64,000 nucleotides of DNA. Source: Chloranthus sessilifolius. Lineage: Eukaryota; Streptophyta; Magnoliopsida; Chloranthales; Chloranthaceae. A model generated the notes under the pieces. It did not search any database and was not told the origin of the DNA. It saw nothing but the letters and a program-made list of their open reading frames with translations. A program made the translations under genes and the position numbers. This document shows, in pieces, positions 1-11,850 of this stretch; the stretch's first letter is position 1, and the number at the start of each line of letters is the position of its first letter. Location: positions 9,093,328 through 9,157,327 of the forward strand of contig CM037586.1 of the NCBI GenBank assembly GCA_021018995.1. Direction: 5' to 3'.

Positions 1-829
1 ACATATCAACTTTCGTTGATAAATAAGAGGTATTGTTGTTGACATCAAAAAATCCTCCTTTTGTCAGCACATGAGATTTTGCTAACATATCAAGGTTAAC
101 ACGCCCCAATGTCACGCTTTGCATTGAAGTTTGGCTTAATCTTTAAAAAAGAGCTCAAATTTCTCCCTCCTCCTTTATGGTGTAAGATCCTCCACACGAC
201 GCATCGACCACACGTCTTTCTTCTGGTATCAGTCTATTGTAAAAACTCTGGACTTGTTGCCATCTTGAAATTCGATGATTAGAGCAGCTTCTAAGTAATT
301 CCTTAAAACGCTCCCAACATTCATAAAATGTTTCAGCAGGTTGTTGAGCGAAAATCATAATCTTTTAACGTAGATCATTGGTTTCACTAATGAGAAAGTA
401 CTTTTTTAAGAATTTACGTTGTAACTTAGTCCAACTCCTAATGGATCTTAGTTCTAAGGAAAGAAACCAATCTTTTGGCTTATATCTCAGAGAGAAAGGA
501 AAAAGTCTCAACTTTGCTATCTCGTCAAACACATTATGTACTCTAAACATTTTGCAAACCCCAATGAAATCAGTCAGATGAGCATACGGATTTTCATTAC
601 TCAACCCGTTGAAAATTGGCAACATTTGAATCAGTGATGATTTAAATTCAAAACGATTCCCCGGAATGGGAGCATGAGTGATACTATCTTGATCCTCGTA
701 AGGACCAGGATTACTGTATTGCTCCAACCTCCTTGGACTATTAGGTGGCACCTAAAAGTGTTTATAGTCTTCTCCTCCATTATTATTGTTATTATTCACA
801 TTCCGTTCTCCTTCTCTTTGATCAGCCAT
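1..829 (-). pseudogene. gag: gag of Athila-like element, copy A (frameshifted)
   Basis: This is the capsid-type Gag protein of the retrotransposon, which packages element RNA in the cytoplasm. The start is taken as the ATG at 829 because the product opens MADQR, exactly as copy B gag does at 32247. An asparagine-rich stretch follows. The retrotransposon gag domain lies at about 365-751 (motifs IAKLRLFPFSL and FLKKYFLI) and continues at 155-358 (WERFKELL, SFYNRLIPEE). The reading frame changes near 752 and near 360, so no full protein can be made. Positions 1-155 still align with copy B at about 32960-33080 (shared ATCAACNAAGGTTGATATGT-like end). Similarity to copy B shows the same family. Confidence 0.85.
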
Positions 830-988
830 GCTCTCAATGTGACTATGCTGAAGCCTATGATTTCTATGGTTTGTTCTGTAAGATCTTTCAATATCACAAT
901 TCAAGGTTGTAGAGTTGGGCTCATGCGCCAACCAAACGAGACAAGGATTACAAAACCAAAACAACTCAAAGGCAGCTACAGTTCAAAA

Positions 989-1512
989 TCAATCGATTGA
1001 TTTGTGAAAATCGATCGATTGATTCAAAACTGAGAACAGTATTCAGACAGTTTACCTTATCACTCAATCAATTGAAATTTGAAAATCAATCGATTGAGAC
1101 AGTAAGCACTGTTAGGACAAAACAAATAACACAAACTGAATTGGTAACAGTTCAAACTTTATCAATCGGTTGAGGTGAATCAATCGATTAACTCAAATCT
1201 TTGTTCCTTAGTCAATCAGTTGATTTTTTACAATCAATCGATTGAAATGGATCAGAAGATGGAGTTTACCAATTTGAAGCAATTTAGAGTCAATCGATTG
1301 ACTGGCAAAACAGTGAAATGAATTTCAGATTTCGAGCATAGAAGAATTTTTCAATGACAACAGAAATTTATTTGATGTTTTTTTTTGTCACAGTTCAAAT
1401 CAATCGATTGATTTTTATAAATCAATCGATTGAAGTGAAACAATGAGCAGAAATACAACACAAATCTCTGCTTCTCAGTCAATCAATTGAATATGAGAAA
1501 TCAATTGATTGA
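989..1512. repeat. Array of 12-bp palindromes (TCAATCGATTGA type) in copy A leader
   Basis: About 13 sites of TCAATCGATTGA or one- to two-base variants lie between the PBS and gag. Most come in pairs whose starts are 22 bp apart, for example 989/1011, 1397/1419 and 1479/1501, with unrelated 10-nt spacers. One pair near 1167/1185 is closed up to 18 bp. Two further pairs lie in the LTR (about 2547/2569 and 2621/2643). Variants such as TCAATCAATTGA fit C-to-T decay of the central CG in this older copy. Confidence 0.9.
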
Positions 1513-1566
1513 CTGACAAAACAGAGAACAAAAATCTCCTAAAATTAACAAAATTTCGATGCTTCC

Positions 1567-1581
1567 CTAGTAGCAGCGCCA
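1567..1581 (-). other. Primer-binding site of copy A (tRNA-Asp-like, degenerate)
   Basis: On the minus strand the sequence just inside the LTR reads TGGCGCTGCTACTAG. It corresponds to TGGCGCCGCTGTCGGG in copy B, and Athila-type elements are known to use a tRNA-Asp-complementary PBS. It lies 6 bp from the LTR end. Several mismatches show decay. Confidence 0.65.
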
Positions 1582-1587
1582 AAAACT

Positions 1588-2903
1588 TTATCGATTTTAA
1601 AGTGTACCCTATCAAGTGCACAATATCTATTGTAGCAAGGAAAGAATACGAGTATCGTACTCACAGGGAAGTATGCAATTCGATTAGTTTTAGAAAAAAA
1701 AAATAACAACCTAAGGAAGTACTAAAGGTGAGATTTGTTTGCTATGATTTACCACTACACAATGTAATAATAATAAAAAGTAAAGCAAAGCTTATATAAG
1801 GGAGAACTACGATAAATAAAATAACGATGATGAGATGATCAAGGATTCTGCTAACCCTAGATTTGTAAATTTTCTACTAACAATCCACACAATTCTATGA
1901 CAAATTATTTACCATCCTTTTACTATAAGCAAAACGAATCGATAAAAATATGAGTATAGATTCCGCATACAATATCCTAACACTACGAGGTATTCAATCA
2001 CGACATGAATCATGCGAAATGCATAACGTATCATAAATGCGAAATCAAAACAATAAAAATCAATCGTACGGCATCCTAAATCGGTCTACAAGATCGATCT
2101 AGGTGGAATAACTCTTTTATTGTCGCCGATAACCAAGATCGACGGTTATAAATGAGCATTCGATGATATACAATGAGTACAAACTAAAAGTCGTACGATT
2201 CAATAATTATAACAAGAAATTGTAGGATTAAAAATAAATTAGTTACTCATCCAGGGGTCACTTCCTCCTTGAACAAGGGTTTTAGCCGCTCATCCTTGAT
2301 CCGCACATACGGTAGAAATCCGAACCCATCACAAAAATGCTCTTTTGTTTATCACCTGTTTGATCTTTTTTTGGAAAAGATCAAAACGTTACAAAGCTTT
2401 TTTTTCTAATTACAAACTACCACTAAAAATATGAAAGAAAACTTTGAAAAACCGTAAGAAAATCTGCCAAAGAAAAAAATCTCCCTAACCCTAAACATAA
2501 CATTGTTTATATAGGGTGCGGATAAGAAATCTTCCATATAAGGATCAATCGATTGATTTCCTGAAATCAATTGATTGAATTTTAAATTCGAATAAGTGAG
2601 GGAAACAGCTGTCATCAAACTCAATCGATTGATTTCTGAAACTTAATCGATCGATGATAACATGTGACATATTCAATTCTTGCAGTTGTGTCTGGACCAA
2701 TCAGTTCACTTCACAGATTTCGGTGTTTCCGTTGGCGCCATGGTCTAATGCTCCCACGTAGCCATTATGCTCAGTTACGTCCTTGCAAGATCCAACGGTC
2801 ACGAACTCTTGAAATCATTAAAACTATACAGCAGCCGTTAGATCGCTTTCATTGGATAGCTAAATGTTGGTATTAGGGTGCAAAATATAATCATATTTCA
2901 GCA
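1588..2903 (-). repeat. 5' LTR of copy A
   Basis: About 1316 bp. On the minus strand it begins TGCTGAAATATGATT and ends near TTTAAAATCGAT just before the PBS. It aligns along its length with the 1260-bp LTRs of copy B but is clearly more diverged. It carries two 22-bp-spaced palindrome pairs and a TATA-like box (2506-2513). Confidence 0.8.
2506..2513 (-). promoter_or_regulatory. TATA box of copy A LTR
   Basis: TATATAAA on the minus strand, preceded by a GC-richer CCGCACCC stretch. It sits between the palindrome pairs and the 3' part of the LTR, as the TATAAAA box does in copy B (30027-30033). Confidence 0.5.
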
Positions 2904-4437
2904 CAAATCAAGACTCTTAACATAAGATAGTGTTTCAAGTGCATTTTCAAGGGATCTCCTAATCGTTTATTTCAACTATGGAGAGTAATAGAATTTGCAA
3001 AAGGTTTTTTGACAGCCTTCACAAAGAGGTTTTGTTTATATTTTACCCGCAAATAATACAATCCATCTCTCTGCCATTTCCAATCATCTTCTCTGTCCTA
3101 ATTCCATATTATGAGATGCGTCACTATTGTACTTCACTTAGCAGTTAGCACAACTGGTGTTGGTGGTAACCCCAACACTACTAATGTGCATGATAAAGCA
3201 ACCTTGAGGCTGCAGGTTGGATCCCAGCTTACCTTTAAACTAAATAAATAAGTCCAACACTTAAGTGAGGTGGCTGTAACTTAAGGCAGTGAGGTAGTAA
3301 CACGAGTCTTTAATTTTCTATCCTATCAATACTTTCTCTAATATCACAGGCCACTTGAATGATTTGATTCTATTGGAAGCCTTAGTTTTCCAAATCCATG
3401 TCAGTCCATCATTGACACTTGTCACAGCCAAAAAAATACCCTGATTAGTGAATTTTAATCATCCGATTGATGCACTCCAGTTTCAACTGTTAAAAGAGTA
3501 CTAACGAACACTTATTTAAGAATGTGTAGATCAGTCGATTCACATCCTCCAACACTAATAAAGTCCTCGCTCTCTCTCCCCTCTCCAAATGTGAAGATGA
3601 ATTCTATCAAATTTCTTTTTTCACGCTGAAAGTTAAAATAGTAAACACCTAAATTATCAATATAATATCGTAACTAACATACTTGGCTCGTGCTGTTCGA
3701 ATTCAAGCTTCGGGCTTACCACTATCTACCGAACCCAGTTCACTAGAAGTAGAATGTTTTTAAAATGTAAATATCAAACACATACCGGAACAGTTGATTT
3801 TCATGAAAAATAAATGCTTTATAGCTTTTTGGTTAAGACCTTAGCTTTGAAAAAAGAAGCTTTTGCTCAAATCCTCCTACCAACATTTTCATATTTTATA
3901 AGACCTAAAGTAAAAAGAACACAGGGCAAATTAGACTGAACTAGACCGCAAACCAGTCCACTGCCTACCAACCATTTTATTGCAATTATTTCGAGTAAAC
4001 TTATTCATGGTTGCCAGAAAGAAGGATGAGCGCATCAAAACTGGCATATAACAAAGCATAGCCTGCTTGAATTTTTCTTATTTGATGATGGATACAAATA
4101 CGAGTGCCAGCACTACCTATGAGTGTGCTCATTGACGATGGTTACAAATATGATGAGTAGTCTTATTTGATGATGGATACAAATACGAGTGCCCACAACT
4201 TCATTTTACCCTCCAAAATTGAAAATTAATTGGATGGATAGTACCATCCAAGCTGGGTCCTGCCCAATCCAAGCTGTCCCATGGGTTGGGCTGTTATGAC
4301 AAGATAAGGCTTTTTTTTGACAAATACGCGACTAGTAAGTGGTTTTTTGCCACACATACTAAACACGTATATTACCCGTATTTATAGGTCCTGCCCTATC
4401 CAAGGTGTCCCATTGGTGTGACATTCCAAATCACTTA
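2904..4437. other. Intergenic region with short duplications; no gene seen
   Basis: No coding homology recognised. It contains a possible SINE (3130-3330). A 27-nt block starting TTGATGATGGATAC is repeated at about 4082 and 4168. A pair of related blocks around the words CCTGCCC and AAGCTGTCCC/AAGGTGTCCC lies at about 4258 and 4388. The last bases, TTA (4435-4437), abut the CACTA terminus. Confidence 0.5.
3130..3330 (+). repeat. Possible tRNA-derived SINE
   Basis: TAGCACAACTGGT (near 3144) resembles a pol III A box. GGTTGGATCCC (near 3216) resembles a B box (GGTTCGANNCC), about 65 bp downstream and near normal tRNA-like spacing. A T-rich tail follows. No flanking duplication was identified, so this is tentative. 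Confidence 0.3.
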
Positions 4438-4640
4438 CACTACGTGAAAAGCTAAAAAATCACGCTTAAATAAATGATCTTTTCAAAAATCAACGCCTAA
4501 ACAGTTATAAAAAAGGAGTGATTTTTTTACCACCGCACAAAAACAGTGGTTTAGAAACTTCAACAACGACTGCTCTTTACAGTCATAGAAACAACCACTG
4601 CTTTGGACAGTGATTTTTTTATGCAAATTTAAAAAAAAAA
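4438..4640 (+). repeat. CACTA left terminus and subterminal region
   Basis: Starts CACTACGTGAAAAGC. Short subterminal words recur in both orientations: CAGTGG / CCACTG at about 4545 and 4595, AGTGATTTTTTT at 4517 and 4609. Repeated short subterminal motifs are typical of CACTA ends, where transposase binds. An AT-rich block with no gene (4640-4800) follows. Confidence 0.6.
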
Positions 4641-5285
4641 AAAACAAAATTTTATTTTTAAAATTACGTCGACGATTTTTTATGCAATTTTTTTTTATAT
4701 AATATTTATTTTATATTTTTATTTTTTTAATATAATTTTTAAATATTTTTTTTAATGCTTTAAAAAAAATTATATAAAGAAAAAAAGTTATTAATCTCAT
4801 ATTTAAATACATCCATTCCACTCAAATGCAAATCATTCAATGCCATTAATAAAAAAAATAGATGTCCAATTCTTTTATTCAAACCAAAGGTTGCATCTCA
4901 ACCTATGATCCAACCTTTCAAATCAACCAAATATTTTAAACTTTACATGCACAATCCTTTTATCCAAACAAAAAGTAGAAGAAAAGAAAGAGAGTTAACA
5001 ATCTAAGGACCTCATGACCCATTTTTAAAATAAAAGAAAAAAAAAATTAAATTTGCTTCGTTTCTCCTGCCAAGTGTCACCGTCCCCTAGTGATCTGTTT
5101 GAGGTGAGCTTCAAATCGGAAAGCTTCACCTGAAATAATAAAAATAAAAATTAATTTTCGACTGTAAGGAATATGACGATATGATAATGGAAGTACAAGT
5201 TCAAATATCAATACATGTTTAGGGTTATCAATGGACCATTGCTCCCATTTGAGCCACGGGCCCCTTAAGAGGGGTAGGTACTTAC

Positions 5286-5437
5286 TGCAATGACCAAACC
5301 AATCTCAACAGTTGAGAAGACGACACCGAGAAAAGCCCCCATGCACACAATGAAGTCGATCTTATCAACCTTTCATAGATGTATAACAGCATCATAGTCA
5401 ATGAGGCCAAGCATTGCGGCTACTATGTTTGTTAGCA
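5286..5437 (-). pseudogene. Sulfate transporter (SULTR) exon fragment
   Basis: Minus-strand translation gives IVAAMLGLIDYDAVIHL, a stop, [19 protein letters not shown] and [10 protein letters not shown]. This is the late transmembrane part of plant SULTR-type proton/sulfate symporters (SLC26 family), just before the STAS domain. The exon ends in a proper donor (GTAAGT, minus 5285-5280). One tryptophan codon (IHLW in the family) is now TGA. Only about 50 of roughly 650 residues are present, so it cannot function. It lies 850 bp inside the CACTA left end, next to an equally orphaned NUP205 fragment. That supports capture of genomic DNA rather than decay in place. Confidence 0.85.
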
Positions 5438-6356
5438 TTTTAGTCAAAATATTATAGAGGAACTTGAATAAACACTAGGTGTAAAATCAGAAATTTTCGT
5501 ATGAATCTCAATTATGGGAATAAACGCAATAAAATTCAAGTTGATGAATTTGGACATGATACCTTCTAGAAAGAAATTTTGGGCAATCAACCAGATGTCA
5601 TCTATTCCAATATCCAAGTCGCAAAATAGAAAGTGCCAGGAAAGCCATTTGGGCACCCATAGATCAACTCAAGGCAAGGATCTCCTCCTCCAATGAGTAC
5701 GCAATAAGAAAGGAGTTCTGGGAATCTGTAATAAATTTCAAAATAACTTCAAGCATATCCAGCGTAGAGGATATCTGTCTGAATGATAAAGGTCTTCGAA
5801 TTCCGAAGCCGCATAGTAATGTTTACAGTGAAGCCAGAACAATATCAGATTTTGTAAGAAAGAGCCTATGAAATTGATGAACTTACGGCAATTTATGTTA
5901 ATTGGAAACATTGGCCCATGGATTCGCCTTTATAAGGAGCACCTGTAGTCCATATTATAGAATATTGCTTTCAGTATTTGACCAAAGATTTTTATTTTCA
6001 ATAGGCTCATTGCTTGACCACTCTGTTTAGCAACAGAGTCGTAGGCATGGACATACTAAAGTTCACCCTATGGCTGTCAATATCATTGAATGGCTCAACT
6101 TCTTGAACGAGTAGGAGTCCACAAATCCTACCTCAAAGTGATAGCCCACTGGATTCTAATGTTAGCCTATTGGAAAAACATGGAAATGAGATCTACTCTA
6201 GCTTCCAAAAGACTTACATCCTACTATCAACAACCTCACAAAATTATTGAGACATCAACCATTAAAGAAGTAAATACAAATTTAAAATTTAGTAAATAAA
6301 TAAGTTAAACTGCATAGAAGCCCTAAGCAAATAGAACATAAATGAGACACATACCT
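5438..6356. other. Unassigned segment between captured SULTR and NUP205 fragments
   Basis: The minus strand shows stretches that look exon-like (for example around 5560-5660 and 5700-5800), but I could not assign a family. It may hold further captured exons. Confidence 0.3.
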
Positions 6357-7072
6357 GCTGAAGGGAACTGATACAGAGAGTCTGACTGTTATTCCTTTTA
6401 GGGAGTAAGCCACATATCTGCATATTTATCACCTGGAGAGCATTCAACAAGTAAGATAAAATGTACCTTCGAGAAGAATTGATACTTTTTTGTACTCAGC
6501 AGATCCATAGTAGGGCCACATGTCAGTGGATCCAAGCATAACTCATAAAGAAGCTACATGAAGAAAACAGACAAAATCTTTTTAACATGAATGTCAACAA
6601 AAAATAGCAGCCCATCCATTAAAACCTCAAATTCCACCTAACCTGAAAGCCAAATTCATGCAGCTAAGCATTTATGTCTGGCTTCGAAAGATTTTCCAAA
6701 ATATCAAGAATAACCTTCAAGCAACTACACATAAAATAAAAAAATTAATAATTTATTATCCAAATGAAGTATCATGGAATGAAAGATAATTACTAGCAAT
6801 TTTGGAACTGCAAGCTGTTAAAACCTGTAATAAAATTTTGATTGCAACACTGTTCGCTCCACGGGACCATCCACCTCAAATTTGAGAAGAAAATGTGCAA
6901 TATTCGAGGTTAGTTGACTAATATTATCAATAAGAAGCTGACAAAATAAATGAAGAAAAAATGAATGAACATTTCTCAAACTGAACAAACATCTCATAAA
7001 ACAAACACAACGTCAACCAACTTGTATTATAAGAACACCCACATCATCTCGGGGGTCTCTATGACCTGAAAC
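6357..7072 (-). pseudogene. NUP205: Nuclear pore protein NUP205 fragment, five consecutive exons
   Basis: NUP205 is a large alpha-helical scaffold nucleoporin of the inner pore ring. Minus-strand exons in order are: about 7072-7030 (HRDPRDDVGVLIIQ); 6954-6826 (LLIDNISQ, NIAHFLLKFEVDGPVERTV); 6728-6640 (CLKVILDILENLSKP, a stop, then LHEFGFQ); 6553-6466 (LLYELCLDPLTCGPTMDLL, KKYQFF); 6432-6357 (LLPKRNNSQTL). Introns are retained. Good acceptors (TTTTGTCAG, CTTCATGTAG) and donors (GTTAGG, GTACAT, GTATGT) flank most exons. About 140 of roughly 1,800 residues are present, with one nonsense codon. Retained introns indicate DNA-level capture, not a retrocopy. Identification is from recalled family sequence. 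Confidence 0.85.
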
Positions 7073-9015
7073 TCATCTGAGCATAATTCAGTGCATATAA
7101 TTTTCAATCAAAGAATTTGCTGCATTCAAATTTAGTAGAAATTGGATGAGCCTAATCATACGAGAACTGTCAATGGATCAAAATAAACATAAACAGATGA
7201 AGCTTTTGATGCACCAACATAAACATCAAAGGTCTAACAAAAATTTTGCAAGGTAAATATGTGTGGATCAAATTGAGAGGTTTCCGATTGTGTACAAAAG
7301 CCAAATTATCAGAATTTAAATCCCTGCTTCAAACTAAAACTGATGTGGAACACAACGCAATAAACATCTCATTTTACAAAAATATTAAAGCTCACTGATA
7401 AAAATTTACTTACATGCTTGGAATAAAAAAAGTTAGATAACTATAAATAAAAGGAAATTCATATATTGTTATATAAAGAATGGTGGCAAATTTTCATTCA
7501 TAAAAGTAAATAAATAATCAGATGGAAAAATTTAGACAATAACCCATCAATCTCTCACCTGGTAGTTGCTAGAATAACAGAAGAAATGATTTTGGCTGTA
7601 GAAATTTGGCCTATTTGTGGTGATATATATATATATATATATATATATAGTATGATGGCATTTTTACCCTCTTTTGATTGGCTCAGCTAGTTTATATGTT
7701 ACTTTTCTTAATAGAAAAATAATTGCTCTAAGGGTAAATTTGGAAAATTGTCTAAGAGGTAGGGATGGACATTTAATCAAACACTTGGCGAGCAATCACA
7801 GCAATAAAACTCTCACATCCTCTATTGGGCATTCCATCAAACACCTGACCAACAAACCCAACTCTCCACATTTGTCATACATATCAACGCACACATTCAA
7901 TTTGAAGCCCCATTTCACGACATTCAATGAGAAATAAATGATTCTTAGATGCAACTTATATTCATAATATCAGATGCTCTATTTGCATGACACAATGAAA
8001 TAGATAGAGGGGCAGAGAGATTTTACTGGATGTGGATTTAATAATGTCCCCTGAGTATTATTTCAAATATGTCTTAACCCTATTGGGTGGGATTTGCAAA
8101 TGATTTGGATTCTGTCAAATGACTCAAATCCAAATCCAATGCTAGAAATAAGCAACTCAAACGGTGGATTTGGATTTAGCCAACCCAAATCCAAATCCAA
8201 TATTTTAGAAAAAAAAGAGTCCAAAAACCTTGAAAACCATAATACTAAATAGAAAGAAAAATCAACTTAGATAACCCATGATCCCAAAGACTTGTTAGCC
8301 GGAGAAAACCCTATAAGAAGTTAGTTATAATCACAAGCAAATATTGATAGAAACCATGTATTATCAGATATTTATTATAAAAGATGCTATAAACCCATAA
8401 AAGACCATGCTCAACCAAAGATGATTTCTTAGAAATTTGGGAATTCGAAAAAGATTGAAAGGTTTTTTCAAGAAAAGTGCTATAACTCCATGAACTAGAT
8501 CCAAGAAACTAATAAAACCTTTAAAAATTATATAACCAAGCCGAATATAAGGATTGGTGATACATATAGAATACGATCCTGGAACCCAGCCGATATGCCG
8601 ATACATATAGAACGTTAAATCCCGGACTACAAGGAAGTAGGAGAAGAGGAAGACCTACCAGAAGTCGTGAGAGGGTATGAATGATTGCGGTTACAGAGCG
8701 GTCCGATAAGGCTGTGATGATGATGATGAACCACAATTCCCAATAGCGCCTCATTCATAAATTCATTTGATCAAGTCCCCATTCCTAGCATATTTCAGCT
8801 TTTATCACAGATAAAAAAAACAAAATTAAGACTGCAGAATCTGAACTATATGTTTTCCAAGTCCACAAGCCGTCTATAAAGAATTAAACCACGTGATATT
8901 TTATATGAAAATCACAGAGAGAGAATATCCAACCTACCACGTGAGCAACAGCTTGAGAAACTGATCCAATGTAATGGATGTAAAGCTCCTTATTGGTGAA
9001 TCGATCACTTAGCTA
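7073..9015. other. CACTA interior with no recognised gene
   Basis: AT-rich sequence with a (TA)n run at 7623-7649 and a stretch rich in CCAAATCCAAATCC at about 8080-8200. Around 8560-8612 lies a copy of a dispersed word, CCCAGCCGATATGCCGATA, also seen at 46340-46370. No coding homology seen. Confidence 0.5.
7623..7649. repeat. (TA)n microsatellite
   Basis: Uninterrupted AT dinucleotide run of about 27 bp. Confidence 0.95.
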
Positions 9016-9445
9016 CTACTGAAGCAACCGACCAAGCTTTCTCAAACAAGCATCATCTCTACATATTTTCACCAGAATCCCTCCCTTATCTCTTGAAATC
9101 ATGATTCCCTGCCTTGAGAACTCGTCCAAAGTAAATTCAAGCTCAGAATACCTACTCGCTTGGATCAAAATCGTAGCAACAACAGTTGCAACTTCATTGT
9201 CTACTCTCAATCCCGATATCTTATATTCATCAAGCAACCCGATAGCATGATTGAGAAGACCTGTTCTTAGATAACTAACCATCATAGACAAATAAATCGA
9301 ATTACTCGGACAAATTCCAACATTGCTCATTTCAAGAAGACAATCTCTGGCTTGATTAAGCTTTCCCGATTTACACAAAGCATCAACCAAAATGACATAA
9401 ACATCCACACTCAAGCGACAACTGCTTCCCTTCCACAGATCAAAC
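9016..9445 (-). pseudogene. Pentatricopeptide repeat (PPR) protein C-terminal fragment
   Basis: The minus-strand ORF holds two clear 35-residue PPR units. The first runs from VYVILVDALCKSGKLNQA to GICPSN, the second from SIYLSMMVSYLRTG to GLRVDN. A degenerate tail follows, ending LRKLGRLLQ and stop at 9016. PPR proteins bind organellar RNA, each 35-residue unit reading one base. The N-terminal targeting peptide and most repeats are missing. Upstream of about 9445 the frame stays open for a few codons, but the sequence turns into unrelated AT-rich DNA. The final stop may be the genuine gene end. Orphaned inside the CACTA-bounded region like the other gene pieces. Confidence 0.8.
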
Positions 9446-9495
9446 AACATGAGAATGACCAAAATAACCCTTCTCATAATAAAATTAACAACCAA

Positions 9496-10191
9496 AATAA
9501 CCCTTTCTCATAATAAAATTAACATTTATATAAAATATAAAATATATATCCAGCTCAATCCACGCGCTCATTTACAAATACCATTCTCACATTCTCATAA
9601 TAAAATTAACATTGTCCACACACCAGGGTGTTTTTTATTCTCTAATATACATGCCCCTACTACATACACATACAATATATATTACAACAAATCAATGCTT
9701 ACTTCACTATTGATGGAGTGGAAATCTAAAACTATCAAGTAATCTACTAGATGCGATAATCATGAAGAATCTACCAAAAAAACTATGCAAAAATAAGAGA
9801 GGTGAGCAACAAACATTTCTTATTCAAAAATATATTTCTCTAATTTTACCATAAATCTTATTCCCGTTTTTACACACGTTCAAGAGTTTATATAAACACC
9901 TATCATAGAGACTAGAAATACATCCAATCTGCCAAGTCAAATTGTTTTAATCCATATGCAAGCATTTGATATGAGAAAAAAAATGGTCACGACCATGAAA
10001 GAGTATGACCTGGCTGAGTCACTTGGTCAACCTGCCCAATAACATAATATGGACTGAACCTGCTAGCTTAGATCTACTGATATTTGTTGAAGTATCCCTT
10101 ATTGGTGTGTAGAGTGTGGGTGTGATGTGTTAGTTTGTGTTGGAGTGTGGGTGTTAACATAAAAGCTAGTGAAACACAATGTCTAACTAAG

Positions 10192-10237
<46 letters not shown>

Positions 10238-11112
10238 CCTCTCTCACTCTCCTCTCTCTCACAATGTCTTAAGGCAATCAGAAATGTCCATAACCATGGT
10301 CGCAATTGATGGATTCACTGAATGCTGGCTCAATTGTAAACTGCAGAACCAATTCTAACTTCTTTACAAGTAATTTCACTTGTACTAATCCACCTAGCTT
10401 GGAGTGAGATATGCAATTTCATACGGTGGCTTTATTGCCACAAGTTTAAGAGGGAACAAGATACAAGACAAATGATGCATCAAGCTGTGGAACGCAAGAG
10501 ACTAAAATAGAGATTTCATGACTTGCTGAGATTCAAAAATATGATAATGACCCAATGATACAATAGCAGATTCTATACAAATATGCTCAACTAACAAGGG
10601 AATGACTTTAATTTTTTTAACATGACAATACAAGTGAATACAGCACAGTTCTGTTGTTTTCTGATTTTTAGGCATTTTATATATTTTTTTTATTCTAGAA
10701 CATTTTGACATAACTATTTTATTATATACATTGTATTGTATAGAGAAGTTGGCGTATCCAAAGATCATGAAGTTTTGGTCTCTAATACTCACTTATCCAT
10801 CTGTGGATCGAGTTAGAAAATTTCACGAAATATCAATGAGAAAATGTTTGGAGAACGTTAACATCTTTGAGGGATCCAAGAAGAAAATAACTTTTCGGAT
10901 GTAATGGTACAATGTAAAATAAGACAAGGTCGTTATTTTCTTCAAGAAGAAAATAACTTTTCAGATTTTTTTGTTGAAGCTGGATAAAAGTAAGAAATGA
11001 GGGAAAGATGGAGTTAATGAGTCAAGGGGTTAATGAGTCATGGTTCTCAGAATCACTAAAGCATGGTAAGAATAAAATTGCATTGAGGAAAGTGTCAAAT
11101 TAATTATATCTC
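9496..11112. other. No gene recognised; CT microsatellite
   Basis: AT-rich DNA. A direct repeat around AATAAAATTAACA occurs at 9479, 9513 and 9599. A (CT)n run lies at 10195-10260. Two copies of AGAAGAAAATAACTTTTC lie near 10877 and 10944. No coding homology. Confidence 0.5.
10195..10260. repeat. (CT)n microsatellite
   Basis: About 66 bp of CT repeat with a few interruptions (CTCCTCTCCT). Confidence 0.95.
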
Positions 11113-11172
11113 ATGCGACTATTTTTTATGGAATATAATACGCGAAAAAAAACTCGAAGGAATCGATCTAAG

Positions 11173-11475
11173 AAGAAAGAGGATGGTGCCAAATCTATGG
11201 CAGAAGCTGCGAGAGCAAAGAAAGCTGAACCTCACGAGGAAATGGCTTCTAGTTCTAATGGCAGCAATGTTCGAATTGAGGGAGATACTACAGGTGATGC
11301 TTCCCCTTTGCAGGAGCCTTTAACTTGTTTGTTTGAGGGAACTGACGCGAATAGCGTTACAGAGCAGTTGTTTGAAAAAATTAAATACTCTGCAAACCAA
11401 TCCATTGATAGGAAAGGAGCAGATAAGCCAGATACAAACATCAATTCAAAAAACTTGTCCAAAGGAAAGAAGAAG
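11173..11475 (+). pseudogene. Candidate captured exon of an unidentified gene
   Basis: An open frame of about 100 codons runs from a possible acceptor (CTAAG, 11172) to a good donor (AAG then GTAAGA, 11476). The product is lysine/serine-rich and acidic (KKEDGAKSMAEAARAKK, GTDANSVTEQLFEKIKY, LSKGKKK), as in low-complexity regions of nuclear or nucleolar proteins. I do not recognise the family. Codon use looks protein-like and the exon is more GC-rich than its flanks. The frame also extends upstream to an ATG at 11113, but that part is AT-rich and not convincing. Likely another host fragment carried in the CACTA element. Confidence 0.45.
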
Positions 11476-11549
11476 GTAAGAAATCCTCTTTAGTTTGCTT
11501 TTACTGTAGCTTTCATTTTCCTTCATTTATTGAGAATAGCATAAACTTT

Positions 11550-11850
11550 GGTGTTTAAATGATCAAACACCAGTGAAAGTGTAAGGTGTGAGCAATCCAA
11601 GTCGTCAAAGCTTATAAATTGAACAAAAGTGATCCCCAAAATATACCTTTTGGGAGGTGTGAGCCATCCAATCTGTGCACTCTAATATCAACCGTTGTTC
11701 ATAATTTTAATAGTCAATATTAATATTCACCGATTTGATGGTTCACATTGGCTTATAGGCATGATTCTTTGGCTGAAACATGTTATAATGATGGAAGACT
11801 ACTTTGGGGTTTAAATGGATCATTTAGAGTAATCACAGATGTGTACCAGG
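11550..11850 (+). repeat. Dispersed MITE-like repeat, family 1 (copy 1)
   Basis: Shares a core with 27186-27580 and about 54640-55014: CCATCCAATCT, then CTCTAATATCAACC, then GATGGTTCACATT, then a GTTTAAATGATC-type end. The three copies are clearly homologous but well diverged. No ORF. Confidence 0.65.

Larger units (their letters stand above)
1..2903 (-). mobile_element. Athila-like Ty3/Gypsy retrotransposon, 5' part (copy A), cut by window edge
   Basis: Read on the minus strand this is LTR (1588-2903), primer-binding site (about 1567-1581), a leader with palindromic repeats, then gag (829 down to 1). The order matches copy B at 29588-42648, and the LTR start TGCTGAAATATGA and the PBS-proximal TTTTTGGCGC are shared by both. 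The 3' half lies beyond position 1. Gag is frameshifted, so this copy is older than B. Assignment to Athila/Tat rests on the gag signature (LRLFPFSL, then a WERFKELL block) and the tRNA-Asp-like PBS known for that lineage. The outer flank beyond 2903 was not paired with a target-site duplication because the other end is outside the window. Confidence 0.85.
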
